From the NCBI GenBank assembly GCA_965248775.1, contig OZ252150.1:5642001-5706000 (forward strand): a DNA stretch of 64,000 bases. Direction: 5' to 3'. Source of the stretch: JBHHUI01 sp965248775 (GTDB taxonomy: Bacteria; Chloroflexota; Anaerolineae; Anaerolineales; JBHHUI01). Under the pieces are notes generated by a model that was given only the letters and a program-made list of their open reading frames with translations, did no database searches and was not told the DNA's origin. Made by a program: the position numbers and the translations under genes. Within the stretch, counting starts at the first letter, position 1, and each line of letters begins with the position of its first letter. Below, piece by piece: positions 14,829 through 23,110 of the stretch.

Positions 14829-16799
14829 TCATTCAGCCCCAATATTAAACGATCGAATCTCGAGTCTGCCATCCGGTGTGCCGCCGGCCTTCGGCGGAAG
14901 ACGCACCAGCTCCGGCCATGAATACAAACCAACGTATATTCGATACGTTCCTGCCGTTAATTCTTTCGGGAGTTGAATGTCATGGCTGTCGAAGACGACT
15001 TCTCCGGCGCGCCACGCGCTTGTCGGGTATGTGCCGCTGCAGGGCACTGAGTCGTGGCCTACAACTGGAACTGCAATTGCGTCAGTCGCGATATGCACCA
15101 GGGCGATCAGGTCGGCCTCTAGTGCAGCGCGAGCCCGCCATGCCAATGTCACAGAGAGCGTCTCGCCGCGAGTCGCTGCGCTCGGCCAGACGGATGCACC
15201 CACAAGAGCAATGTCGGCTCCGAAGTCAGCCTGAATTGGGATCGCCATCTCTACCTTGTTATCGGGCGGTACAGTAAACACTTCGGTGCGTGGGTAGTGT
15301 TCGAGGGTCTCTGTCACACTGCCGAAGGGGAAGCGGCCTTTCAGACGTGCAGTACCGTGATAATCGTTGATCGTTTCTACCAGAAAATGATTGGTGCGTT
15401 CAGGAAAATACATCTGGCATTGAACGGTATTGAACCCGCGCACTGTTGTGTCGCGTAAAAGCAGTCTGTGGTTCTGCGCGTCCGAGTCGCTGTTCCACGG
15501 CGAAAGATAGACAGCATCGGTTTCGGCCAGGCGGCGGGCGGCGGCGGCTATTTCATACTCACCGGCGGTGAACCCGTCAAACGTGTCTGGATGGTTGGCA
15601 AAGCGCACGAAGTAATCGAAGGCGTTCCAAAACAGTGACACTGCGATCGCGATCGCCAAAACGGCCCCTGCCAACCGAGGTCGGACATGTTGCTGTAACC
15701 AGGCATGTGCAGCGAACAAACCGGCGGCCACGATCATCACCATCGCCGGGGCTGCCCCCAGACTACGCGTGAAAATCGGTGCGCCATCGCTGAAGACTGT
15801 CGTGAGAGTCAGGCCGATTGCCCAGCCCAGAATCAGCAGCGCACCACTATCCTGCCTTGAGCGTTTCGCGAGCACGACCACACCGATCCAGAAAAAGATC
15901 GACAGCAACGGATCGAAGTTGGGCCGTCCGGGCAGGTTGTGACGGATCATTGTGTCGCCACGGATGCTGATCCCGAGTAAGGTGTTGCCGAGGTTGCGCA
16001 GCAACGCCAGGGGCAGATTGTCCCCGCCGAAGGTGCCTGCGGTTACCGTGGCCGCGCGGCCCCAAAAGTCGGCCGGGTTTTGCAGGAAGTGCAACCCGAG
16101 CGGAGCAAATACCAGCATTGCGGCCAACCCCGCCAATAGCAGGCCGCTCAGCGTCCGTTTGCGCTGCGTCGGGTGCAGCAGGATCATCCCAAGAGAGATC
16201 AAAATGGCAGTGATCGGGAGAAAGCGAGCATTGGGACTGATGTATTGGGCAGCGCCGATGATGGCGCCCGAGGCAACAAACCAGCGTACCCGTCCACGCT
16301 GTAATCCAATCCAGAATAGATGGAAGGCCGGGATTGCGAACAACTGCACGTGGATGATCTCTGTGCCCAACCGGCTCAGCATTATGTTCCAGAATAACCC
16401 GGCCTGAAGCAGGGCAGCAATGGCGGCGAAGGTGCGCTTCTGGTTTTCCGGGAGCAATCTGCCGAGCAGATCGCGACAGGCAAGATAAGTAAGTGGGATG
16501 GTGAGCGCGCCTGAGAGAGCCGTCACCAAGCGTCCGGTCAGTGGCGTTATTCCGACGAGCAGCGCCATTGCGGCGGTCAGGTAGACATGCAGCGGATGGA
16601 CGCCTGCGCCGAAGTTGTCGAAATAGATCGGGAAGGTGCGCAGCTCGAGCACGTCGCGAGCGGTATTGACAAACCAGGCTTCGTCGTACCATAGTTTGGG
16701 TGGCACGCTGCCGAGCAGCACATAGCGTGCAGCCAGCCCGAAAAGGCAGGCACTTACCAGGAGGAGAATTGGTAGGCGAGATTTGGAGGAAGCTGACAT
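14829..16799 (-). CDS. GT39-type membrane glycosyltransferase with C-terminal beta domain
   Basis: The 656-residue protein has many hydrophobic segments between about residues 8 and 390, and an acidic pair in KLWYDEAWFVNTARDV near residue 38, the D-E motif of ArnT/PMT-type polyprenyl-phosphate-sugar transferases. After residue 410 the protein becomes soluble, with a beta-rich region near 510-656 (LSVTLAWRARAALEADLIAL) of the kind common in Chloroflexota GT39 proteins. Its role would be sugar transfer to a lipid or protein on the outer membrane face. It is convergent with the UDP-glycosyltransferase gene and divergent from the methyltransferase. Confidence 0.82.
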   Translation of the reverse strand: MSASSKSRLPILLLVSACLFGLAARYVLLGSVPPKLWYDEAWFVNTARDVLELRTFPIYFDNFGAGVHPLHVYLTAAMALLVGITPLTGRLVTALSGALTIPLTYLACRDLLGRLLPENQKRTFAAIAALLQAGLFWNIMLSRLGTEIIHVQLFAIPAFHLFWIGLQRGRVRWFVASGAIIGAAQYISPNARFLPITAILISLGMILLHPTQRKRTLSGLLLAGLAAMLVFAPLGLHFLQNPADFWGRAATVTAGTFGGDNLPLALLRNLGNTLLGISIRGDTMIRHNLPGRPNFDPLLSIFFWIGVVVLAKRSRQDSGALLILGWAIGLTLTTVFSDGAPIFTRSLGAAPAMVMIVAAGLFAAHAWLQQHVRPRLAGAVLAIAIAVSLFWNAFDYFVRFANHPDTFDGFTAGEYEIAAAARRLAETDAVYLSPWNSDSDAQNHRLLLRDTTVRGFNTVQCQMYFPERTNHFLVETINDYHGTARLKGRFPFGSVTETLEHYPRTEVFTVPPDNKVEMAIPIQADFGADIALVGASVWPSAATRGETLSVTLAWRARAALEADLIALVHIATDAIAVPVVGHDSVPCSGTYPTSAWRAGEVVFDSHDIQLPKELTAGTYRIYVGLYSWPELVRLPPKAGGTPDGRLEIRSFNIGAE

Positions 16800-16859
16800 G
16801 AAATGGCCGGGGGATCATACCGTATCGGCGCGCGGCAGTGAAGGAGTAGACGCATCCCT

Positions 16860-17543
16860 GTGAGGATAATCTCCCGATTGCGAGGGCTACTGCAGCGCGG
16901 GATTAGAACGCTGGACACGCAGTCTGGCTATGCCAAATGGGCGGAAAACTATCCAGCGCGGGCGCACAACGCGTTGATGGAGGTGGAGCAGGATGCGATG
17001 CTTTCACTCTTGCCGGATGTGCGCGGCAAACGGGTGCTCGACCTCGGTTGTGGCAGCGGTCGTTACACGCGGGTACTGCGTGAGAGCGGCGCGGCTTTTG
17101 CATTCGGTGTAGACTTGTCTCACGCGATGCTCCGTGCGGGCCAAGCAGTGCATGCGGGACACGTTGCGCAGGCCGATTGGCTGGCGATCCCATTTCTGGC
17201 GGACACGTTTGATGTGATCGTTTCCGGACTGACCATCGGCCATGTGTACGATCTCAACGCTGCATTCGCGGAAGCGGCGCGGGTACTGAAAGTGGATGGC
17301 GCGCTGGTTTATTCGAGCTTTCATCCGCTGGGACACTTTCTTGGCTGGCAACGTACATTCCAAACTTCAGACGGTAAAACGTTCGCGGTGGAATGCTATG
17401 CGCATCTCATCGCCGATCATTTCGCTGCAGCGCAGGCGGCGCAGTTGCGTTTCGTCGCACTGCGCGAACCGAGATTGAAACAAGGGGAAGCTCCCGTAGC
17501 ATTGGTTGCGCGGCTGGAGAAAAGCATTGACTGGAAGGAATAA
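16860..17543 (+). CDS. SAM-dependent class I methyltransferase
   Basis: The 227-residue protein has motif I, VLDLGCGSGRYTRVL, near residue 60, an acidic residue at the end of strand 2 (FGVDLSHAML) and a post-motif FDVIVSGLTIGHV. This is the UbiE/BioC-like Methyltransf_11 pattern. The start is a GTG at 16860; AAGGAG lies 13 nt upstream, somewhat far. The substrate is unknown. The gene is followed directly by an FAD oxidoreductase gene. Confidence 0.85.
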   Translation: MRIISRLRGLLQRGIRTLDTQSGYAKWAENYPARAHNALMEVEQDAMLSLLPDVRGKRVLDLGCGSGRYTRVLRESGAAFAFGVDLSHAMLRAGQAVHAGHVAQADWLAIPFLADTFDVIVSGLTIGHVYDLNAAFAEAARVLKVDGALVYSSFHPLGHFLGWQRTFQTSDGKTFAVECYAHLIADHFAAAQAAQLRFVALREPRLKQGEAPVALVARLEKSIDWKE

Positions 17544-17553
17544 TTCATACTGG

Positions 17554-18768
17554 TTGAAAACTGTTCCAGCCTGGGAACTGGATCAGCTTCCGCTGCCCTC
17601 GTATGCCGACATCGCTATTGTCGGCGCGGGTGTGATGGGGGCGGCCTTGGCTTATTGGCTGGCACGGGCCGGTCGCAAGCCGCTCGTGATCGAGCGCAAC
17701 CCCTCTCCCGCGATGGGCGCTACGGGTCGCAACGGTGGCCTGATGGTGCAGGGTTCCAGCTTTCTCTTTGGCGAAGATATTAAACGCTTCGGAGTTAATC
17801 AGGCGCATGCGATCTATGCCTTTACACAATGGAACCATCGCCTGGTACGCGAAGTGCTTTCCACGGAAGAACTTGATGTCGGATTTGAAGAGGTGGCGCA
17901 CATTCGCTTTGCGTCGGACGCTGCCGATGTGGAGGTGCTCCAGAATACTGTTGCAGCTCTGCGGGAAGCCGATGTCGACGCGCAGTGGGTAGAGGGGGAG
18001 GCCTTGGCCCGCGCTGTGGGCACCGAGGTTGGACCGCAGTTTGTGGGCGCACTGGTGCGCCCGAATACGGGTCGCGTTCACTCGGCGCGCTACACCTACG
18101 GCATCGCGCGGGCCGCTTCGCTCCGCGGAGCAAGCTTTGCATTCTCCACGCCTGTGCAGAGTGTCGAGACAAACGGCAGCGGCTGGGCCATCCGTACGGC
18201 GCGCACAACAATACCCGCCAATCAAGTTGTTCTGGCTCTGAACGCCTGGTCGGCCGATCTCTTCTCCGAACTTGAATCCATCATCACGCCCACACGCGGT
18301 CATGTCGCCGTGACCTCCCCCGCAAACTGGCGCATGAATTCCTGGAGTGCCGAAAACGGTTTTGCGTACGGACGGCAACTTGAAAACGGCCAGTTGCTCT
18401 TCGGCGGGGCGCGCGATGTACGCGCCGATATGGAGATTGGTCATCATCCGCTGCCCGGCGAGAACGTAGCTCCATTGGTGCCCGAAGTCGTCGAAGCGCT
18501 TAAGCAGGCCTTGCCACGCTATTTTCCAGCCACAGCCGATCTCAAAATCGAGCACGTTTGGACCGGCAATATGGGCTTCACCCCGGACATGATCCCATTG
18601 GTCGGGGAGTGGCCCAATCGAACTGGCCTGTGGCTGATGACCGGCTTCAGCGGCCACGGCATGTGCTATTCACAGGCTGTTCCCAGGGCCCTCGCCGATC
18701 AGATCATGGGTCGAGAGGGGATTCAGATTCCAACATCCTTTGACCCTGCCCGATATTTAGATAAGTAA
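17554..18768 (+). CDS. FAD-dependent oxidoreductase (DAO family)
   Basis: About 404 residues. The FAD-binding Rossmann motif IAIVGAGVMGAALAYWLARA is near the N-terminus, and GATGRNGGLMVQGSSF follows as the isoalloxazine-contacting loop of glycine/sarcosine-oxidase-like enzymes. The C-terminal GFSGHGMCYSQAV motif completes FAD binding. The start is uncertain: TTG 17554 is preceded by GGAAGGAA at 13 nt, while TTG 17506 would overlap the methyltransferase by 38 bp. Likely activity is oxidation of an amino acid or N-methyl amine; the substrate is unknown. Confidence 0.85.
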   Translation: MKTVPAWELDQLPLPSYADIAIVGAGVMGAALAYWLARAGRKPLVIERNPSPAMGATGRNGGLMVQGSSFLFGEDIKRFGVNQAHAIYAFTQWNHRLVREVLSTEELDVGFEEVAHIRFASDAADVEVLQNTVAALREADVDAQWVEGEALARAVGTEVGPQFVGALVRPNTGRVHSARYTYGIARAASLRGASFAFSTPVQSVETNGSGWAIRTARTTIPANQVVLALNAWSADLFSELESIITPTRGHVAVTSPANWRMNSWSAENGFAYGRQLENGQLLFGGARDVRADMEIGHHPLPGENVAPLVPEVVEALKQALPRYFPATADLKIEHVWTGNMGFTPDMIPLVGEWPNRTGLWLMTGFSGHGMCYSQAVPRALADQIMGREGIQIPTSFDPARYLDK

Positions 18769-18802
18769 GCCCTTCCCAATTATTGTCATCTGCGGATAGC
18801 CC

Positions 18803-19270
18803 GTGCCCACCCGCAATAACGCCACACGTCTGCTCACCAAACGGAAAATCTCACACACAGTTTTCGAGCTGCCCCCGGAGAAACTCTCCGCCCAATCGGC
18901 AGCCGAATTGCTTGGGGTGCCTCTGTCAAGCGTCTTTAAAACAATTGTTGTGAAGCGCCCAAGAGGTCGAGCTCTACTGGTGCTGGTGCCTGCTACGCAC
19001 GCGGTCGATCTGAAATCCCTTGCCGCCGACCTCGGAGAGAAGAAGCTGCAGCTGCCCACGCAAGCGGAGGCTGAACAGCTCACCGGTTTGCAGACAGGGG
19101 GTATTTCTCCATTGGCCTTGCTCAACCGAGGATTTGATGTCTGCCTCGATAAGCGCGCGCGGGCACTTGACGATATTTACATCAGCGCGGGTCAGCGTGG
19201 CCTGGAAGTGCGGCTGGCGGTGGAGGAGCTGGTCAAATTGACGGGTGCCCGCTGGGTAATCGCAACCTGA
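18803..19270 (+). CDS. ybaK: YbaK/EbsC-type aminoacyl-tRNA deacylase
   Basis: This 155-residue single-domain protein matches the Cys-tRNA(Pro) deacylase YbaK. Visible signatures are SVFKTIVVKRPRGRALLVLV, with the conserved Lys that carries out deacylation, and the GGISPLALLNRGFDVCLD loop. YbaK removes Cys mischarged on tRNA-Pro by prolyl-tRNA synthetase. The start is a GTG at 18803 with only a weak ribosome site. It lies 34 bp after the oxidoreductase gene; no functional link is evident. Confidence 0.85.
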   Translation: MPTRNNATRLLTKRKISHTVFELPPEKLSAQSAAELLGVPLSSVFKTIVVKRPRGRALLVLVPATHAVDLKSLAADLGEKKLQLPTQAEAEQLTGLQTGGISPLALLNRGFDVCLDKRARALDDIYISAGQRGLEVRLAVEELVKLTGARWVIAT

Positions 19271-19385
19271 GCGGCAGGTAGGTTTCCAACCAAACCACTA
19301 TGCTGGAAGAAGTGCTTCATGAGAGATACACAGGGATTGCTGTGTCTTCTCTTAACGGCATTCGTGAAATTTACGCCTGACTGAT

Positions 19386-19414
19386 TTGACTTAGAACGCA
19401 TGTTCGCATATTAT
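19386..19414 (+). promoter_or_regulatory. Promoter upstream of the BNR-repeat gene
   Basis: TTGACT (19386-19391) and TATTAT (19409-19414) are separated by 17 bp. The predicted start is about 65 nt before the ATG at 19485, leaving a normal 5' untranslated region with a strong AAGGGAG ribosome site. Confidence 0.65.
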
Positions 19415-19484
19415 AGTGTCTCGCCTTGGTAGCAGCCAAACGCCGGATTTAAGTACATGCCACAGAAAGGGAGAGAAATAAATA

Positions 19485-20570
19485 ATGGCTGAACAAGTAG
19501 TCGTATTCGCCGGAACCCGCAAGGGTCTATTCATCTTCAAGAGCAATGCTGAACGGCAATCTTGGGAAGTGGAAGGCCCGCAGTTCCCCGGCTGGGGTGT
19601 CCACGATGTAACCTACGATCCCCGCGATGGCATGCTGTATGCCGCTTTCGATCATGCTGTCTATGGCGCCATTGTGCAGCGTTCAAGCGATATGGGTCAG
19701 AACTGGGAAATGGCCGTGGGGCCGCGTTTTGGTGAGGACGATGAAAACAAAGTGGCGCGCGTTTGGTGTGTGCAACCCGGGCATGCCGACCGACTGGGAG
19801 TCGTCTGGGCGGGTGTTGATCCGGGCGGACTCTTTAAGTCGGAAGACTCTGGCAAGACCTGGCACGAGGTTAGGGGAATCAACAATCACCCGACCCGTGA
19901 GAAGTGGTCGCCAGGAGCCGGCGGAATGATGGTACACACCATTGTGCCGGATCCCACCAATGCGGATCGCATGTTTGTTGGCATCTCGGCTGCGGGCGTA
20001 TTCCGCTCCGACGATGGCGGTGAAACCTGGCAACCGAAGAACGACGGCGTGCGTGCCGATTTCCTGCCGGATAAATATCCCGAAGTCGGCCAGTGTTGCC
20101 ACCATCTGGTGTTGAGTCCGGAAGACCCAAACATTCTTTTTCAACAGAATCATTGTGGCGTTTACCGTTCAGTTGATGGCGGAGATCACTGGGATGACAT
20201 CGGCAGCGAACGGCTACCGGCCACCTTTGGTTTTCCCATCGCCATGCACCCCCGACAAGAGCGCACCATCTGGGTGATCCCGCAAGTGAGCGACGAATTC
20301 CGCTATACCCCGGACGGCAAGCTACGCGTCTACCGCTCGCGAGATGGTGGCGAACAGTGGGAGCCTCTCACGAAGGGCCTGCCGCAGGAGGACGCCTACC
20401 TCGCGATTTATCGTGAGGCGTTGCACACCGATGCGTGCGATCCGGCAGGGGTGTATTTCGCCACCACCACCGGCACGGCCTACTACAGCCGCAATGAAGG
20501 CGACACCTGGGCGGTGCTCTCTGATACGCTCCCGCCCGTCTACTCTATATCAACGGCCGTTGTTCAGTAG
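19485..20570 (+). CDS. BNR/Asp-box repeat beta-propeller protein (sialidase-like fold)
   Basis: The 361-residue protein has repeated Asp-box-type turns: SSDMGQNWEMA, SEDSGKTWHEV, SDDGGETWQPK, SVDGGDHWDDI, SRDGGEQWEPL and SRNEGDTWAVL. Such S-x-D-x-G-x-x-W repeats mark a six- to ten-bladed propeller of the sialidase/WD40-YVTN type. There is no signal peptide, so it is probably cytoplasmic. The sialidase catalytic arginine triad and Tyr/Glu pair were not identified, so enzyme activity is doubtful. It has its own promoter and a strong ribosome site. Confidence 0.82.
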   Translation: MAEQVVVFAGTRKGLFIFKSNAERQSWEVEGPQFPGWGVHDVTYDPRDGMLYAAFDHAVYGAIVQRSSDMGQNWEMAVGPRFGEDDENKVARVWCVQPGHADRLGVVWAGVDPGGLFKSEDSGKTWHEVRGINNHPTREKWSPGAGGMMVHTIVPDPTNADRMFVGISAAGVFRSDDGGETWQPKNDGVRADFLPDKYPEVGQCCHHLVLSPEDPNILFQQNHCGVYRSVDGGDHWDDIGSERLPATFGFPIAMHPRQERTIWVIPQVSDEFRYTPDGKLRVYRSRDGGEQWEPLTKGLPQEDAYLAIYREALHTDACDPAGVYFATTTGTAYYSRNEGDTWAVLSDTLPPVYSISTAVVQ

Positions 20571-20615
20571 CCAGTTGTCAGTGAACAGTAATCAGTGCAC
20601 ACTGGTTACTGGCTT

Positions 20616-21764
20616 ATGGCACTTACATTCGTCAATGGACGCATTCATACCCCCACCGGCATAGCCACCACGCTCCGTATCGCAGGCGACATAGTTGTCG
20701 CTATCGATGAAAAGCCGCGCCGTCGAGACCGCGTTGTCGATCTCGACGACGCTTTTGTTCTACCGGGATTGATCAATGCCCATGATCACCTGGAGCTAAA
20801 TAATTTCCCTCGTCTTAAATTTCGCGCCCAATACAACAATTCCACAGAATGGTTCGACGATTTCCGGGACCGCTTCGAGACGGACAAGCGCGTTTCGCAC
20901 GCGCTGGCCGTGCTACTTAGTGATCGCTTGTGGATCGGTGGGATGAAGCAGCTGCTCTCCGGGGTCACAACGGTTTGTCACCACAATGCGCTCTATCGAC
21001 AGTTGCGATCCTGGTGGCCGTCGCGCTTCCCGGTGCGCGTGGTGCAGCGCTATGCCTGGGCGCACTCTTTGTATGTCGGCTCCGGCCGTACAGGAGTTGC
21101 ACTGCGAGATACCTTCCGCGCCGACCGTCCCTGGATCATTCACGCAGCGGAAGGGACGGATGAACAAGCGGCGCTAGAAATTCCGAGCCTTCGTGAACTT
21201 GATCTGCTACAGCCGAATAGCGTTATTGTGCATGGTGTGGGAGTGCGCGCCAATGAGCGTGCACAGGTAGCGGGCCTGGTCTGGTGTCCGGCCTCGAACG
21301 AATTCTTGTTCGGTACGACTGCTAGCGTGCACGACTTTCCCCGCGTTGCTCTCGGCAGTGATTCCACTTTGTCTGGTTCGTCGGATTTATTGGCTGAACT
21401 GCGCTGTGCGCAGCGCTATGCCGGCCCGGACGATCTGTTGGAGATGGTGACGAAAAATCCGGCGCAGATGCTGCAATTGGAGAGGGTAGGGTGTGTTGAC
21501 GTTGGGGCGCGCGCCGACTTGGTCGTGCTGCCAGCTCTGGCGGACTCGCCTGCCAAAGTTCTACTCGCGTCGATCCGTTCGGACCTGCAGCTTGTGATGG
21601 TGGGGGGCGAGGCGCGCCTAGCCACTGCCGGCTTTGCAGATCTGATGCGCAGTCCAATGCGCTTGGGTGTGGACGAAACGGAGAAGTCCGTTCCGTCCTG
21701 GATTCACCGGCGGCTGCGCAGGCTTCTACTTGATCCGAGCTTCCTTGGCTGGTCTGTGCAATGA
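20616..21764 (+). CDS. Amidohydrolase family protein
   Basis: The 382-residue protein belongs to the metal-dependent amidohydrolases (chlorohydrolase/cytosine-deaminase-like). The first metal motif is degenerate: LPGLINAHDHLEL gives H-x-H. HHNALYRQL, WIIHAAEGTDEQ, VIVHGVGVRANE and the late Asp in ALGSDSTLSGSSDLLAELR supply the remaining ligands in the usual order. TKNPAQMLQLERVGCVDVGA is the standard C-terminal return to the small beta domain. The ATG at 20616 is preferred; the 7-codon longer form begins at 20595. The substrate is unknown. Its stop overlaps the next start by 4 bp. Confidence 0.85.
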   Translation: MALTFVNGRIHTPTGIATTLRIAGDIVVAIDEKPRRRDRVVDLDDAFVLPGLINAHDHLELNNFPRLKFRAQYNNSTEWFDDFRDRFETDKRVSHALAVLLSDRLWIGGMKQLLSGVTTVCHHNALYRQLRSWWPSRFPVRVVQRYAWAHSLYVGSGRTGVALRDTFRADRPWIIHAAEGTDEQAALEIPSLRELDLLQPNSVIVHGVGVRANERAQVAGLVWCPASNEFLFGTTASVHDFPRVALGSDSTLSGSSDLLAELRCAQRYAGPDDLLEMVTKNPAQMLQLERVGCVDVGARADLVVLPALADSPAKVLLASIRSDLQLVMVGGEARLATAGFADLMRSPMRLGVDETEKSVPSWIHRRLRRLLLDPSFLGWSVQ

Positions 21765-23110
21765 GCGCTCGTTTATCCTCTGCCGCACTCATAATTCTGG
21801 TTGCGATCTTTCTGGCGGGAGTCGTCTGGCCGGCAGCGCAAAAAAGTACCCACAGCTTCGCTGCGTACTACACTGCCAGCCGGCTGCTCGTTGAAGAGGG
21901 GCTTGACGCCCGCATTTACGACGATGCCTGGTTCCGTGCGCAGACTGAAACCGCTACTGACGGCGCGGCCAGCGACATCTTTAACGCCAACCCGCCAACA
22001 ATGGCGCTGCTGGCGCTGCGCGTGGCCGGCTTGCCACATGAGACTGCGCGCGTGGTGGGTACTTGGCTGAATGCAATTGGCCTCGGCGGTGCGCTGGTGT
22101 TGATCGCCTACACCCTGCGTCTCCGCTCCGGGTCGCTACTCTTGGGAGTCGCGTTGGGCTTACTCGGCGCGCCGACCATCGCACAGTTCCGACTCGGGCA
22201 GGCCTACGTCGTCGTGCTCTTGCTGTACATACTCGTCTGGCTGGGATTGCGGTCGGGGCGCGACTGGTTGGTCGGGATGGGGTTGGCATTTGCGTTGGTG
22301 CTCAAACTCGCCGGCGCGCCGCTATGGCTGTTTGTGCTCTTCCTGGGACGGTGGCGTGCCCTGGCGTGGGCGGCTGGCATCTCGCTAGCGGTCGTTGCAC
22401 TGAGCATGCCGTTTATTTCACTCGACGCTTGGCGGGCGTTCTTCTTCGAGACGTTGCCTCGCGCGGCGCAATCTCCGACAGTCGCTTCCACTGCTTATCA
22501 ATCGTTGCCCGGATTCTGGGCACAACTGCTGCGCGGCGATCCGGTGTTCAATCCTGCGCCCATCTTGGACTGGCCGTTCGGCGCAGCGCTCTTCACCGCA
22601 CTGGATATTCTTGCGATTGTCGGCGTGACGTTACTCTTCGCGCGGCGGCTGCCCATCGACATCGGTTTTGCTGCCGCCACGGTTGCGAGTGTTTCGATAG
22701 TCCCGTTCGCCGAGCAGCATCAATATATCGTGATGATCTTGCCTGTGATGATTGCGCTGGCGCGACTTCAACTTGTCATTCCCCAGTGGCCCCGGCCACT
22801 GGACGGGGCGAGTGAAGCGAGGAATCTCTTCAGCGATGCCGGTATTGGGGATTCCTCGGGAACGAAGTTCCCGAGGAATGACGTGATTTGGAAAGGGCTT
22901 CTCGTGATGGCGATCGCACTAATCGCTCTCCCATTGCCGTATCAATCACCGCAACTCGCCAACGGCCTGCTGGCATTCTTGGCCTATCCCCGTTTGTACG
23001 GGGCCCTGTTGCTATGGGGGCTACTCGTCTTCCAGAACGAAATCGGAATCTCACGTACAATTGCGCATCCTGACTCGCCACAAGCAACCCATCAAAATTC
23101 TGGCCATTAG
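21761..23110 (+). CDS. GT87 (DUF2029) membrane glycosyltransferase
   Basis: The 449-residue protein has about ten hydrophobic helices and the GT87-type pattern: SFAAYYTASRLLVEEG in the first periplasmic loop, FNANPPTMALLAL, and RLGQAYVVVLLLYILVWLGL. Such proteins are polyprenyl-phosphomannose-dependent mannosyltransferases or relatives. Residues about 339-374 (from LVIPQWPRPLDGASEARNLF on) are encoded by a 108-bp palindromic repeat inserted in frame; they form a hydrophilic insert between two helices. The start overlaps the amidohydrolase stop (ATGA). Confidence 0.8.
   Translation: MSARLSSAALIILVAIFLAGVVWPAAQKSTHSFAAYYTASRLLVEEGLDARIYDDAWFRAQTETATDGAASDIFNANPPTMALLALRVAGLPHETARVVGTWLNAIGLGGALVLIAYTLRLRSGSLLLGVALGLLGAPTIAQFRLGQAYVVVLLLYILVWLGLRSGRDWLVGMGLAFALVLKLAGAPLWLFVLFLGRWRALAWAAGISLAVVALSMPFISLDAWRAFFFETLPRAAQSPTVASTAYQSLPGFWAQLLRGDPVFNPAPILDWPFGAALFTALDILAIVGVTLLFARRLPIDIGFAAATVASVSIVPFAEQHQYIVMILPVMIALARLQLVIPQWPRPLDGASEARNLFSDAGIGDSSGTKFPRNDVIWKGLLVMAIALIALPLPYQSPQLANGLLAFLAYPRLYGALLLWGLLVFQNEIGISRTIAHPDSPQATHQNSGH
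22775..22882. repeat. 108-bp palindromic repeat inserted in frame in a CDS
   Basis: The ends are the inverted repeats GTCATTCC (22775-22782) and GGAATGAC (22875-22882). Inside are the palindrome CTCGGGAACGAAGTTCCCGAG and the segment GCGAGTGAAGCGAGGAATCT, similar to dispersed repeats known in intergenic DNA of many bacteria. The length is exactly 36 codons and has no stop in the host frame. Confidence 0.75.

Noticed and set aside
15847..16818. Minus-strand frame (323 codons) overlapping the GT39 gene in another phase
   Set aside because: Arg/Pro/His-rich translation typical of an out-of-frame reading of GC-rich DNA; the GT39 frame has the helices and motifs.
17545..18657. Long minus-strand frame (370 codons) opposite the FAD oxidoreductase
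   Set aside because: It lies antisense to a clear FAD-binding protein and has no recognisable domain.
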